The notes below the pieces were generated by a model that saw nothing but the letters and a program-made list of their open reading frames with translations, was not told the DNA's origin and did no database searches. Position numbers and translations under genes: made by a program. A stretch of 64,000 nucleotides of DNA from Cercis canadensis (lineage: Eukaryota; Streptophyta; Magnoliopsida; Fabales; Fabaceae): NCBI GenBank assembly GCA_003255065.1, contig QAOA01008735.1:559832-623831 (forward strand), given 5' to 3'. Positions 25,134 through 36,635 of the stretch are shown here, piece by piece. Numbering within the stretch: the stretch's first letter is position 1; every line of letters starts with the position of its first letter.

Positions 25134-26760
25134 TGAAAAAAAATAAAATCGGCTGGTTCGAATAGTAATTGGAAAAGTCGACAACTATGATAAATCAATC
25201 AATTTATAAACCCTAACTGAGGATATCTTTCTTCCAGTCTCGCATCAAATTCCGCTTGCGAAGAGGACTACGCAGATCAATTAAATAGCAGAAAAATTAT
25301 TGATCCGAGATAACAGTTCCGATTAGTTGCAGGAGCAGGATGCGAGAAAATTTGAAGCAATTGAGAAGGACAAAGGTAGGAGGTGTACCGGAACCGCAGC
25401 CACTTGATTATTTTGTTTTCTAAATGGATTATTTTTGGGGATGACGGTCAACGAACTTTTCTCGTCGGGAAACTACAGAAGTAGACCCGCACGCGTAGCA
25501 TTAACATCCTTGTCAGCAACACGTCGTCGTTTCTTCTATGCTGCCAAAGGTTGTGGTCAATATTAGAGTGCCACTGCCAAAGTTTCGATCACCATTACCA
25601 AGTGGAAACTGGAAGCATGTGATATATGCATAATTTTTATTTTTAAATATTTCAATACATATATATAGTTGGATGAATTTACATATAAATAATTTCACTT
25701 TAAAAATTTTTGTTGTTATTTGCAGCATGTATAAAATGCGTACAATTGTGCATAAATTTTTTGTAAAAAAATAATTTTATACAATAAAAAAGACATGTGA
25801 TATGTGAAAATGTTTAGAAGTTTGAGTAAATACAAAGAACAACCTTGAAATAGGTTTTATCCCATGATAGAGTTTTCTCAAAATGATTTTGGATATGTAT
25901 ATGCAAGAGTGAATTACAATTGGATAATTGTTGACCAAAAATAATCATTTAAGTTTTTAATAATGTAATGAATTATATCCAAAAGTCTTGTATGAAGAAT
26001 AAGTGTCTTTTTTGGGTGTGACAAGAAGAAGTGATTTTAATGGTATATGCTTTAGTCACAGAAACCAAAATGTTTGATGTGTTTTTTTTTATAACCAAAA
26101 AAATTGAATTTCCAAAAAACATATTAGTTAACTATCAAGACTTGGAAAAAAAATCATTTCAAATTTTAATTCTTCAAAAATCAATTTTTAATTTAGAGTA
26201 GATTAAAAATTACTTCTCAAAGTTTCACCAAATAAAATAGTAAAAAGGTAATTTTTAAATATTTTCTAGCCATTGTCATATTTAAATATTTGTTTTATAT
26301 GTCAAAATTTTGTTAGTTAATTTATCTTTATCACTAATCACCAATTAATTGATTAATTTCTCAAAAAAAACTTTGTTGTTAAAAAATCAAAATCTACAAA
26401 CTTAATTATTTTGTATGCACACAAAAAATAGCCATTGAAACATTATTTAAAGTTGAAGGAAGTTAATTGGGGTAATTAAAAGTTTAAAAGTAATTAGTTA
26501 AAGTCAATAAAAAATAAAGTAATTTGTCAGAGAGTGGTGATGTTTAATGAGAAAAAATTTGATAGAATTTTGCAAATTTGAAAGGAGTGATGTGTATTTT
26601 TTTTTCCCGTAATTAAAACTGTGGAATTATGAGAAACTTCTTTTATTTTTTTGAGGTGAAGAATTATGAGAAACTTAGCGGAGGTAAGTCTTAATTGATA
26701 TATCGAGCGCAAGGGCAGGGTTTTACCGTTTTAGTGAGAGTGACACTGCAGACCACAGAG
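25134..26760. other. Divergent intergenic region, very AT-rich
   Basis: Separates the syntaxin-like gene (-) from the RMT2-type gene (+), so it should hold both promoters. It is strongly AT-rich from 25600 to 26660. No TATA box could be assigned with confidence and no coding region was seen. Confidence 0.5.
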
Positions 26761-28463
26761 ATGAAGGAAGGAGAGCTACTGTGCGAGGCGGCGAGGAACG
26801 GCGACGCCGACAAGGTGACAACTCTAATAGACTCCGGAGCCGACGTAACCTATTTTGACGGCGACGGTCTTACTCCTCTGATGCACGCGGCAAAGCTAGG
26901 CCACGCCGATGTGGTGAAGGTCCTTCTCTCTGCTGGTGCTCCCTGGAACGCTCTTTCTCCCTCCAACGTCTCCGCCGGCGACTTTGCTATGGAGGCAGGT
27001 CACCAGGAGGCGTTCGAGGTCCTCCTCAATGCCGGTACGAGCTCTTTTTGTGTTTAACTAAAATACATTTTGATTAAATCCATCTAAAAATAAAGCATTT
27101 ACAAAGAGGAGATATACGATTTTCCACAAGAATTTGGTCGAATAAAAATGGGCAAGATAGTATTGAAAACCGTAGATGTAGTTGGTTAATATTGGATTTT
27201 CTTAAGGATTAGCTTGCCAGGTCTATTGTTTTGTACAATTTGCTTAGGTATGAGTAACTTGGATTGCTTATGTGCTTGAATAAGAATTCACTTATATTAT
27301 TAGCTGGCAGTGGCATATAGTTGCATCTATAACATATGCTGATGAAGCGTTTACAGACTACTTTATCCAAGTAGTAGCTGCTGATTTTTGTATGTTTATG
27401 CTGCCTTTACTTAATCAGGAATTCAAGCTGAGTTGGTACTTGGTACAATTGCGAGGAAAGCAAGTAAAAATGGCAATTCTGGTCAAGATTATTTAGAAGA
27501 TAGGGTAAGTTTTAGTGAAGATAAGTTGATGGACTCTGATAGCAAAGCTGTCATGATGGCCTGGGAGAAGCCATTGATGGAGGCTCATGCTAAAGCTGTT
27601 TGCTCGGGTGGTGGTCACATACTGAATATTGGATTTGGAATGGGTCTTGTGGATACAGCTATTCAGCAATATAAACCTGTGATGCACACCATTGTTGAGG
27701 CTCATCCAGAGGTTTATGAACGCATGCTTCGCACAGGTTGGGGTGAGAAGGATAACATAAAGATAGTTTTTGGCCGTTGGCAAGATGTTCTGCCGCAGCT
27801 TGAAGCATACGATGGTAAGTTTCTTAATTGCATAAATTTCTACACTTAGTTGCATCATTGCAGTTAAATGCACTCTCTTTATGTTTTCTGTTTATTTTTA
27901 TGATTTGAGCCTTCCACTGGTTAATAATTTGTAAAGACTGCTAATGACAAGTTTGGAAACTTGTGAAAACTGTGAATGGTCTGTAAAATGTTTTTGAGGA
28001 GTACAAATTATACATTTGTTTCTTTTTTATTAATTTGTTAATGTTTTGGTTTACTGTTACTTTTCTGATGCCTTCTGATTCTGAATTGTATCTGTGTTAT
28101 ATCCTGTACTAACTCTTTGTTATGGTGAATCTATCTGTATTTTGTTTAGGCATTTTCTTTGACACCTATGGCGAATACTATGAAGACCTGAGAGAGTTCC
28201 ATCAACATCTTCCTGCACTATTGAAGCCTGGTGGAATCTACTCTTTCTTCAATGGCCTTTGTGGAGGTAATGCATTTTTCCATGTTGTGTACTGCCATTT
28301 GGTATCTGTTGAACTTGAGAATTTGGGTTATTCCACGCAATTAATCCCATTGCCTGTTAAGGATTGTTTGGGAGAAGAAGTTTGGGAAGGTGTGAAACAC
28401 AGATATTGGCAGCTTGATACATACTACCTCCCTGTCTGTCAGTCTATAGAGGATTCTGAATGA
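26761..28463 (+). CDS. Ankyrin-repeat arginine N-methyltransferase 2 (RMT2-type)
   Basis: Three exons, 26761-27034, 27419-27814 and 28150-28463, give 327 residues; both introns split a Gly codon. Residues 1-92 are ankyrin repeats (GDADKVTTLIDSGADVTYFD, GLTPLMHAAKLGHADVVKVL). Residues from about 130 form a SAM-dependent methyltransferase: motif I HILNIGFGMG (158-167), the acidic residue of IVEAHPEV (Glu185), and the LLKPGGIYSFFNGL strand-turn. Ankyrin plus this methyltransferase is the layout of fungal Rmt2, which methylates the delta nitrogen of an arginine in ribosomal protein L12. The plant homologue I recall is At5g65860. The substrate in plants is inferred. The length is close to that of the plant homologues, and the N-terminus MKEGELLCEAARNGD fits a complete protein. 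Confidence 0.9.
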
Positions 28464-29407
28464 TGTTTAGAATTACATTTGTGGTTTGATTTCAATGAAT
28501 CTTTTCAGAATGGTTCTAACAAATCGTACGTGTCATTGCTTGCAAAACCTACCAAGCTGTATTTTAAGAACATAGTTGGAGTGAAACTCTCAAGCTTTAT
28601 TTGGAAAGCTCATTACAGTGTATGTGTCTCCGAAACTTCGAAGTTATACCTTCAAGAATCTACTGCTCCAAACATTGGACAAGAAACTGAGTTTTAAACA
28701 CTGGAACATTCCGTTTTAAATAATAACCGTAAAGGGAAAAAAAAAGTTTCAGCATTAAAATTTATAGCTTCTCTTTGTTATGTTTGCTTCCGAAGAAAGA
28801 TGGAACAATTCACACACAGCCAAATAAATAATAGAAAGATGGAACAATACCGCTGCATTGAGCCAGAAACAACCAATCGATTGAATACGAAATTCTACTT
28901 TATTTTTTTTATTCAACCTCTTTTTGCGAAACGTGCGCTGACCTGAGGTTTTTCCTCTCTTCCTAGCCCTTTGAAGGATAGTAGCATGGGATTCCTCCAT
29001 ATGCAAATGTTAATGGCAATGTTAAAATTAGAAAGAAAATTGAAATTAAAACATGGTGACTGAAATGGTGAGGGTTCACCGAAATGTTAATTAACAAATA
29101 GGAGGAATTTAATGTGCTGGTAATATGCCAGTTAGATTCCTGACTTGTGATCACTGACAATATAAGTAAAGCACGAAGCTTGGAATATACGAAATACAAC
29201 TATCTAAAACCCATTTTAATACGCTGTTGTTTTCTGTACAATTATTCATTAATTATATTCCCTTCAACTTCGCTTTGGAAAGCGGAACATATGATATCTC
29301 TTTAGCCAAAATGCCCACAGACACAGAAGGAAGGCAGAGAGATACATAACTTGAGGCCCTGTTCGGCCCCCTTGTTGGAACAGAAAGATAGTGTTATATA
29401 AATTATA
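28464..29407. other. Intergenic between convergent genes
   Basis: 3' flanks of the RMT2-type gene (+) and the subtilase gene (-). No coding region recognised. Confidence 0.5.
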
Positions 29408-29843
29408 TTAATAGCAAGAGCCTTTTACTTTTGCTCTGTTTGCCGCCGGTCTTGACTTAGGGCCATTACATTCCTTCGAATATCATGATCACATCCAGCT
29501 GAAAGCAATTGGACTACCAACGGTATGTTTCCCATCGGACCATTCCAGATGAGCAAAGCTGGTTGTGCCAGAAGGCTTTGAAGCAGAGGTGAATGTCACC
29601 GTGTAGCTCTTCTTCTCGTACNTTAATAGCAAGAGCCTTTTACTTTTGCTCTGTTTGCCGGTCTTGAGAGTCCATGATTTAGGGCCATTACATTCCTTCG
29701 AATATCATGATCACATCCAGCTGAAAGCAATTGGACTACCAACGGTATGTTTCCCATCGGACCATTCCAGATGAGCAAAGCTGGTTGTGCCAGAAGGCTT
29801 TGAAGCAGAGGTGAATGTCACCGTGTAGCTCTTCTTCTCGTAC
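29408..29843. repeat. Direct duplication joined by a single N, covering the 3' end of the subtilase gene
   Basis: Copy 1 is 29408-29621, N is 29622 and copy 2 is 29623-29843. Copy 2 contains the genuine last 133 coding bases of the subtilase plus its 3' flank. Copy 1 repeats them out of place, with small indels (GCCGCCGGTC versus GCCGGTC, and a missing 12-15 bases). Most likely an assembly artefact at a contig join. Confidence 0.85.
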
Positions 29844-32059
29844 AATTGTTTGAAGCTAAGTATTTGTGGTTGAACCTCGATCTTCACAGACGGAGATTGT
29901 GAAGACACCGAAACTCTGTATGTTCCTGCAGTGCCAACATTGGTTAGAGTCCTAGTATATTTGACAGTGGCTGGTGTACGAGAACCGCCTCCTATGCCTG
30001 AAGCTGTTTCCAGAGGAACAGAAAAAGATGGGTAGTTGAAATCTTCCACTCTGTACGTTTTCCTTGGGTCACATTTAAAATCTCTTCTTGCCGCGAGCTT
30101 AATTTGAACTGCAGTGTAGTTCAAGGCACAGAAGAAGCTCAGGTAGTCATCGATGGAAGCATCATATACTAGACCAGGATCAAGGGCAGCTACTGGAACC
30201 ACATGTCCAGCACCATAATCAAACGGTGTAGCGGGTCGCCCGGTGGCAACATCTAGTACTGTTTGCCCATTTTTGTATGCTCTGTAGGCTGTGGTCATGA
30301 GAGCAGACTTTATAGCTGCAGGGCTCCATTCTGGGTGAGCTCCCTTTAGGAGCGCAGCTAACCCACTTACATGGGGGCAGGACATGGATGTCCCAGAAAT
30401 GATATTGAAGCTGACATGCCTGGGATCACTGGCCAATCCAGTTGGTCCAACTGCGCCAGTCCACCCAGCTAGAATGTTGACTCCTGGTGCTATCAAGTCT
30501 GGTTTGAGTATTTGTGGTGTGAGCTCATTTGGACCTCTGGAACTAAAAGCTGCCACCACTGGGGACGGTTGAACTCCTAACTGGGTGCCTCTGAAAGCAA
30601 TTTTAGCTGTGGGATTGGGAGTAGAGAAAACATATTTCTTTACGGCATCACTGGCTTTCTGGCCCAAAGCTATTGCAGGAAGGAGATGGGGATCGGCAAC
30701 TAGCTCTTCACCGTAGTCTTCATTGTTGGCTAAAATCATCCCTATGCCACCAGCATTTTTCACCAGCATACCCTTTTCCACCCTGGGATTTCCTCCTCGA
30801 TCGCATATCACGATTTTTCCTGCAACTTTTTTAGGATTCAAACTACCTGAGACGCAAAGATATCCGCTGGATGAGTCGCTCACATTACCAGCATATACAA
30901 GTGGGAGTGGAGAATCAGGTAACGGTTTGCCATTGTAAAGAGATACACCAGTGTATCTATTCCCGTTTCCAATGCTGGTATAGGCAGGGAAATCACGGTC
31001 AAGAGTTCCAGCCCCCACAGTAGTTATCCATGGAGCTACATTAGACAAGCTTCCTTGACTAGGCCCACCATTTCCTGCTGAAGTGGATACTAGTATTCCA
31101 TGTGCTGTGGCTGTAAAAGCTCCAATTGCAACAATATCTCTGTAGTAGTCCATCAATCCTCCCCCAATAGACATGGACAGGACATCGACACCATCCTCAA
31201 TGGCCTTGTCAATCCCAGCAGCGATGTCGGATGTGAAGCATCCTCCGAGAAAACATACTTTGTAGGTGGCCACTCGGGCTCGTGGGGCCATCCCTCTTGC
31301 TGTTCCTGAAGCAAAACCAAAGAGGCTAGCTCCTGAAACTGCCGAGCCACCTGCTGTAGTTGAGGTATGAGTTCCATGGCCGTCGTCATCCCTCGGTGAC
31401 TTTGATTCTGTTTTTTCGTCGATGGGTCCAAAAGCTGCTTCATAGCCTTTGGAGAAGAACCTTGCACCAATAAGTTTCCTGTTGCAGTTTGATGAATTGA
31501 AGTTGTTTCCAGTCTCACATTGGCCTTTCCATCTACTTGGAACTGGCCCAAATCCTGTGTCGCCAAAGCTTTTGTGCTCAGGCCATACACCAGTGTCCAG
31601 CACTCCAATAATCACCTCGCTATGTTTGTCAGAGGCAGGCAAAATAGTGTTGCTTCTTTCCAATCCAAGGAACTCTGGTGTTCGAGTTGTGTGCAGCTCG
31701 TATTTAACTTCAGGCATGACGGAGAGAATTCCTGGTTGCTTTGCTAGCAAGTCTGCTTCTTGGACAGTTAGCCTTGTGGAGAAGCCGTGAGCTACATGTT
31801 TGTAGGTGTAGAGCATCTCTGCAGAGTCTGATACTGATTTTAGTGATGAGTCATACCAGTGGAGATGATCGTTGAAGCTTGCTGGCATATTGCTCTTGTC
31901 CATGTGAATGATATAGGTCCTTTTAGAATGCTGTGTTTCCTTTTCTGCTATGGCGTACTTGCTAAAGAAAAGTACTAGCAGAACAATCTGAGAAAACTTG
32001 AAATTCAGCATCTTCATCTTCTCACTCTGGTCTGTCTCGAGTATTAGAGTTTCAGCCAA
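29711..32059 (-). CDS. SBT1.7: Subtilisin-like serine protease, SBT1.7/ARA12 type
   Basis: One uninterrupted frame of 782 codons. Secreted pre-pro-protease of the cell wall. The signal peptide works best from the internal Met at residue 15 (minus-strand start 32017, MKMLNFKFSQIVLLVLFFSK), so the true protein is probably 768 residues. The inhibitor I9 prodomain spans about 48-125 (RTYIIHMDKS to YELHTTRTP). The S8 catalytic domain shows Asp155 (VLDTGVWP), His228 (DDDGHGTHT), the oxyanion Asn330 (SAGNGGPS) and Ser558 (SGTSMSCPHVSG). A PA domain is inserted at about 385-480, and a fibronectin III-like domain ends in SPIAFSWM. In Arabidopsis ARA12 acts in seed-coat mucilage release; the role here is inferred from similarity. 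Being intronless is normal for this clade. The downstream end is copied by an assembly duplication at 29408-29621. Confidence 0.94.
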   Translation of the reverse strand: MAETLILETDQSEKMKMLNFKFSQIVLLVLFFSKYAIAEKETQHSKRTYIIHMDKSNMPASFNDHLHWYDSSLKSVSDSAEMLYTYKHVAHGFSTRLTVQEADLLAKQPGILSVMPEVKYELHTTRTPEFLGLERSNTILPASDKHSEVIIGVLDTGVWPEHKSFGDTGFGPVPSRWKGQCETGNNFNSSNCNRKLIGARFFSKGYEAAFGPIDEKTESKSPRDDDGHGTHTSTTAGGSAVSGASLFGFASGTARGMAPRARVATYKVCFLGGCFTSDIAAGIDKAIEDGVDVLSMSIGGGLMDYYRDIVAIGAFTATAHGILVSTSAGNGGPSQGSLSNVAPWITTVGAGTLDRDFPAYTSIGNGNRYTGVSLYNGKPLPDSPLPLVYAGNVSDSSSGYLCVSGSLNPKKVAGKIVICDRGGNPRVEKGMLVKNAGGIGMILANNEDYGEELVADPHLLPAIALGQKASDAVKKYVFSTPNPTAKIAFRGTQLGVQPSPVVAAFSSRGPNELTPQILKPDLIAPGVNILAGWTGAVGPTGLASDPRHVSFNIISGTSMSCPHVSGLAALLKGAHPEWSPAAIKSALMTTAYRAYKNGQTVLDVATGRPATPFDYGAGHVVPVAALDPGLVYDASIDDYLSFFCALNYTAVQIKLAARRDFKCDPRKTYRVEDFNYPSFSVPLETASGIGGGSRTPATVKYTRTLTNVGTAGTYRVSVSSQSPSVKIEVQPQILSFKQLYEKKSYTVTFTSASKPSGTTSFAHLEWSDGKHTVGSPIAFSWM

Positions 32060-35000
32060 TTGAGGTTTGGCTTCTTTGTATTTGTTTCAGAAATGTTAGT
32101 GTTAACTGGTATTTATTGTTGATTTGTAACTGTGTAATCCGCATAGATAGGTAAAGATACTTTTACTGCTAACCTACTTGCTTATTTCCACACTTCTGTT
32201 TGAGGGTTTCTTTTGGAAGGTGCTAACAGGAATTGCAATGGGACGTGGAATCGGTTGTCTTCAAAAGAATAAATAAACTAGAATAACAAACCAGTGGGAC
32301 AAAATATAAAATTGCAAGTTATCTTTTGGTACCAAAAATAAATTGGTAGTTAGGACAACATCTGTGGTGATTTTTTTTCCCCTCGATGGAAAAGTAAGTT
32401 ACCGTTTCTTAAAAAAGCAGAAGAAAAAAAAAGATTATCAGGTCTTGAGATCTTTTATCTTTTGGCTGCCCAACTTCAACCGCTTATAAGTGATCCTTCC
32501 AAGTTCCAAACTTGTTTTATATGTTCATGAATTGAATTCTTTTTATTTTTATTTTTTTGGTTGGTTGGTTAGTTAAATCAATGGATAATTCAACGTGCTA
32601 GTAAAAGAGCTAGAACTTTGTTTTCCCTTGTCCGAAGCAGAGAACTATGGGATCCATATCTTTACTGCATTCGTCCCATTATCTGCAGAACTATGGGAAC
32701 CACATAACCCTCGATGATCTATATGTAGATGTAGTGGATTTATGACGCGAACCTCAACCAGTGTGAGATTCCTTTTTGGGGCTTGGTTTATATACTTTAC
32801 ATGTCATATTTCTCATTCTTAAACGCCATTACACCGCTTCTTCTCTTTAACATTGCGCAGAGAAATTAAAGGCGTGCCCTTCAATCAAAGGGGACTCTCC
32901 CTCTTTGGTTTGGAAAAGAAACAATGACGAGGAAAACTTGGGATAATACTAATTTAATTACGTCTTTTCAACCAACAACCACTGAGATAGTGCTGATTAT
33001 TATGGTTCACAAAGATTTAATAGTGGAAGAACCACTCAGTTTCTTATGCTCTCTGATTTAACGAGGAATTGGCATGTTCCCAGGAACACAGCTAGTGAAT
33101 CAGATTCATATGTTCAGGTCATCATCGGAAGAAAAATAGAATTGTCCATGAATTGCAAGAATTAATGGGAATTGCTAAGACCATGTTGATTAAAGTTATG
33201 GGAGAAATGTTAGTTCTTGAAAAGAGTTTAATGAAGAAAAAGATTGCTGATTAGATGGACAATAGCAATAAAAATGTTTAATCATGAAAGACACTTGAGT
33301 GTTAGTTTCTCCCACTTGTTAACTTATTTGTTTTGCTTTATTGTGGCAATTAGCTGGAATGGACCCACCACTCATTATTGCTAACCATCTAGATTATACA
33401 CTCTGCTTTCTTCTTCTTAATGTTTGATTTTTGAAGGAGTGCCAAATAATTGAGCTTTTCAAGTTTACAAGCACTTCCCCAATAGTGATCATATAAAGGA
33501 AGGCTTGGGTCCTAAACTAGTGCAAGAAAGTAAAGAAAGTGAGATCATCCATTAACGTAATATTCAATTAAGTTGAGTAATCCAACTTATACAACTCTTA
33601 CATTTATAACTCTATATAAATGGCTTCCTCTCTCTCAGTTCAAATAAATCCACTAAAGTTTTTGTCTCTGAATGTAAATCGAACCATCTAAAAAGTTACG
33701 TGCACATAAGTGTAAATAGCCTTTTTCAAATTTTCAAGCACCTAAGTAGTGATCATTCCGGTGAACGACAAATTGATTTGAAAATACATTAGTCTATTCT
33801 AGCCGTGCTGGCTTTGTTGGTTGTCAGCATCATTCAAAAAGCAATCATTGATGTATGGAAGTAATTTCAACTTTGGACCATTCTTTCCACATTGACAGCC
33901 CTTTCAACATTGGGTATCAGATTCAGATCAGCATGAATCATAATCAATTGAAATTGCCAGAGGAAATGAAAGAATAATAATTATAGTAAGAATCCTTTAT
34001 GATTCCTGGCTAATGGAATCTGATCTTTGCTTTGTGGTCTTTATACTATGACACACATCCGTCAAACAATTGACTTTAAGGTACCAGCCAAATCACGCGT
34101 ATATGAATATTAAGTTGCAAGAGTAGTGCCCCAATTTTTTAACCAAACAAAAAAAGAAAGAAGAGAAAATGGCTCTCGCCGGCAGAGGCAAAATATTGAT
34201 TAATGCAACTGTATTTATTTAAACATTGGTTAGTAGTAGCTCTGTGGGTCTAAAATCTCATAATCCATATAAGCATAACCTATAAAATTATATGGGGTTG
34301 CTAATAAGTCATATTCCCACACCTGAAAATGAACAGAACCATTAGAAACCTGTCGTGAAAGTCGTTTATGGGTTGAATGACAAGTTCTTTTGATTAGAAT
34401 TGACATTCTACGAAGCTTAAGTGCATTATTATAGCACTTGCATATGTATACAGAAGTTGTGCAGGGTGACCCATTAACAGTTATCTTATTTTAATGCTAG
34501 TTGTTCATATTGTTGTGCACGCATTTAAAATTGGTTATACAGTATTTATTCGAATGATAGAGTCAGAAAGGTGACCCAACAAAATGCCAGACATTGTGGA
34601 CCAAAGAGTTTGATAAGATAGAAAGGAGTGAAAAGGATCTGAACACGGAGAAGAAAATATTTTTCATGCACTATTTATGATTTTATCTAGTTATTAAATA
34701 GTACGTTTTTTTAGATTTGTTGCATCTTTATCTTATCATCAAATAAAGAGCCCACTTCCAAAGTTAAAATAGACGTATGCGTGAAAAAAAAAATGTTTAT
34801 AAAACAATAAAAGATTCATTAAATGTCAATTCAGGTTCTTGTAGTTGAAAATTTGAAATCTTTATGTTAGAAAAAACAACAGACGACGTCACTAACGGGT
34901 AGATAAAAAAGAAGAAGCATGTGAAGCGAGAAAAATAAAAGAGATGAATGAGGGAGTGAGTATACAAAATTTTAATAAACATACTCTCAATTAATTATAT

Positions 35001-36031
35001 ATAATAATTAGTCTAAAGATGTGAGAATACTTTGAATGTAAATTTAAAAAAAAAAAAGGAAAAAGACTCCAAATAAATCTTGTAATTTAGAAAATACAAG
35101 AAGAAAGCAAACAGAGAATCAAGCGATCGAGCACAGAAAAAGTGGGGTAGAACACGGAAATTAAGAAGATGTGGACGGAACCGAACAATTTTGGTCTTTC
35201 ATTTAATTTTGACATGTGGACGGTTGTGAAATGGCTGTATGCAAAAATCTGAAAAATAATTCAAATTAAATTTGCGTTTCATCTGAAATAAAAATTCGAT
35301 TTAAATTTAGATTTGTTTGCTTTACTTTTTGACCAAGTTCAAATACTTAAAACTCTGTTCAATTCCCTTTTTTTTTTAGGGAAAGAAACAGGATATTCAT
35401 GTGAATGGCTTATGAGTATAATCACACCTCTTTTAAATTATTATTTTTTGAAGGGAATTGAAATTGAATAGGATTGGTAACCCTGGCCCTTATAATGGGG
35501 GTGGAGGATCTGAGCCTAGCTCAGGGTCCAATAATGGGGGTGGCGGCCCTGGCCCTTATACTGGCGTTGTTGGAGGTGGACACGGTACGAAATATCATCG
35601 TGCTGGACCAGACTACAGGTCCGCTAAGGCCGAGGTTGCAGTGGGCAACAACAGATTGGATCACTACCCAAAGCAAACCATGAGAGTTGGGCCTTAGCTT
35701 AACTATCACCTTTTATATATCTATCATCATCATGTAACAATGTCTGGACTTTAATGCCTCTCCTTCCCGTTACACATCTTTTATAAGTTGCCTACCCTTA
35801 TATATTTCCAACCTTCTTTCTCACACCACTTTTATGCTTTCATAAATTACAATCATGATTTAATAAACATTCTCTCAAATAAAAAATACTATAATCAAAA
35901 TGAATCCATTTCATTAAAGAATCACTAGGAACTAATGTTAGGTAAGTTTACAGAGGTCCGAATCCGATTTAACCTTGCCTGGGATTTGGTTTTTGGTTAG
36001 TTAGTATGCCTTGTCAAAAGCTTAAGACAAA
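32060..36031. other. Long intergenic region, AT-rich
   Basis: Nearly 4 kb with no confident gene. Includes the subtilase promoter region. The only protein-like stretch is the short glycine-rich frame at 35458-35697, listed separately. Confidence 0.5.
35458..35697 (+). CDS. Possible glycine-rich small ORF or exon (unrecognised)
   Basis: An open frame of about 80 codons with no ATG near its start. It is composed of GPYNGGGG, NNGGGGPGPYTG and GGGHGTKYH segments, then an acidic/basic tail (KAEVAVGNNRLDHYPKQ). The composition is unlike the AT-rich surroundings, and the frame is preceded by acceptor-like sequence (TTTTTTGAAG), so it could be the last exon of a small secreted protein. No first exon with a signal peptide could be found upstream. 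It could equally be a chance GC-rich island or a decayed gene. Confidence 0.2.
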   Translation: MKLNRIGNPGPYNGGGGSEPSSGSNNGGGGPGPYTGVVGGGHGTKYHRAGPDYRSAKAEVAVGNNRLDHYPKQTMRVGP

Positions 36032-36104
36032 TGGAGGCACTGGGAATCGAACCCCGTGCCTCTCGCATGCGAAGCAAGCGCTCTACCATATGAGCTACAC
36101 CACC
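36032..36104 (-). tRNA. tRNA-Ala (anticodon CGC), possibly decayed
   Basis: On the minus strand a 73-base cloverleaf can be drawn: acceptor GGTGGTG, D arm GCTC/GAGC, anticodon arm CTTGC/GCGAG with loop TTCGCAT (anticodon CGC), T arm CGGGG-TTCGATT-CCCAG, discriminator A. The A box (TAGCTCATATGG) and B box (GGTTCGATTCC) are present. Two weaknesses: a U-U mismatch in the acceptor stem (position 3) and a G-A mismatch in the T stem, where intact plant copies read CCCCG. It may be a diverged or pseudo-tRNA copy. Confidence 0.7.
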
Positions 36105-36635
36105 AAGGAGGTTACGTTTAATATTTAAATCAAATTTGATTGGTACCCAAGGAACGTGCCAGAGGGCTCGCATTCCACCACAACTCTTCAGCATTAAAGT
36201 CTGTTCATTCCCCACTGTTCCTGCAACTCAAAACAAAAGCAATTACTCATTCTGCATCTCGAACAGCAATGAAAGACAATAAAATTCACATGCTACCCTT
36301 TATTACTCACTTACCACATTTAAAATTCATTTGCCTCTCTATTTCAAGGGCATACTTATTTTCAAAGACATGGGTTTTTGCCTACTCTACCTCTTCCCCT
36401 TCAACTTCTTATCTTTCCGGGTTTTCTGGTCAACTTTGGTTCTCTCTTCTGACGACAGACTCTGATTACTTCTACCTTTTCTTTTTCTTTGTTTTCAATA
36501 GAAAATGTATAGTTTGAGTTGCTTCATACCGAGTGTGATAAAACAGACACTCCTATTTTAATTTTTAGAACATTGTCATTTTGAGGCTTCGTGATTTTTG
36601 GCCTGAGTTTGGTGTAAACAGTGGTAATTGACATC

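Noticed and set aside
30384-31790. Plus-strand frames inside the subtilase
   Set aside because: Shadows of an intact 782-codon gene on the other strand.
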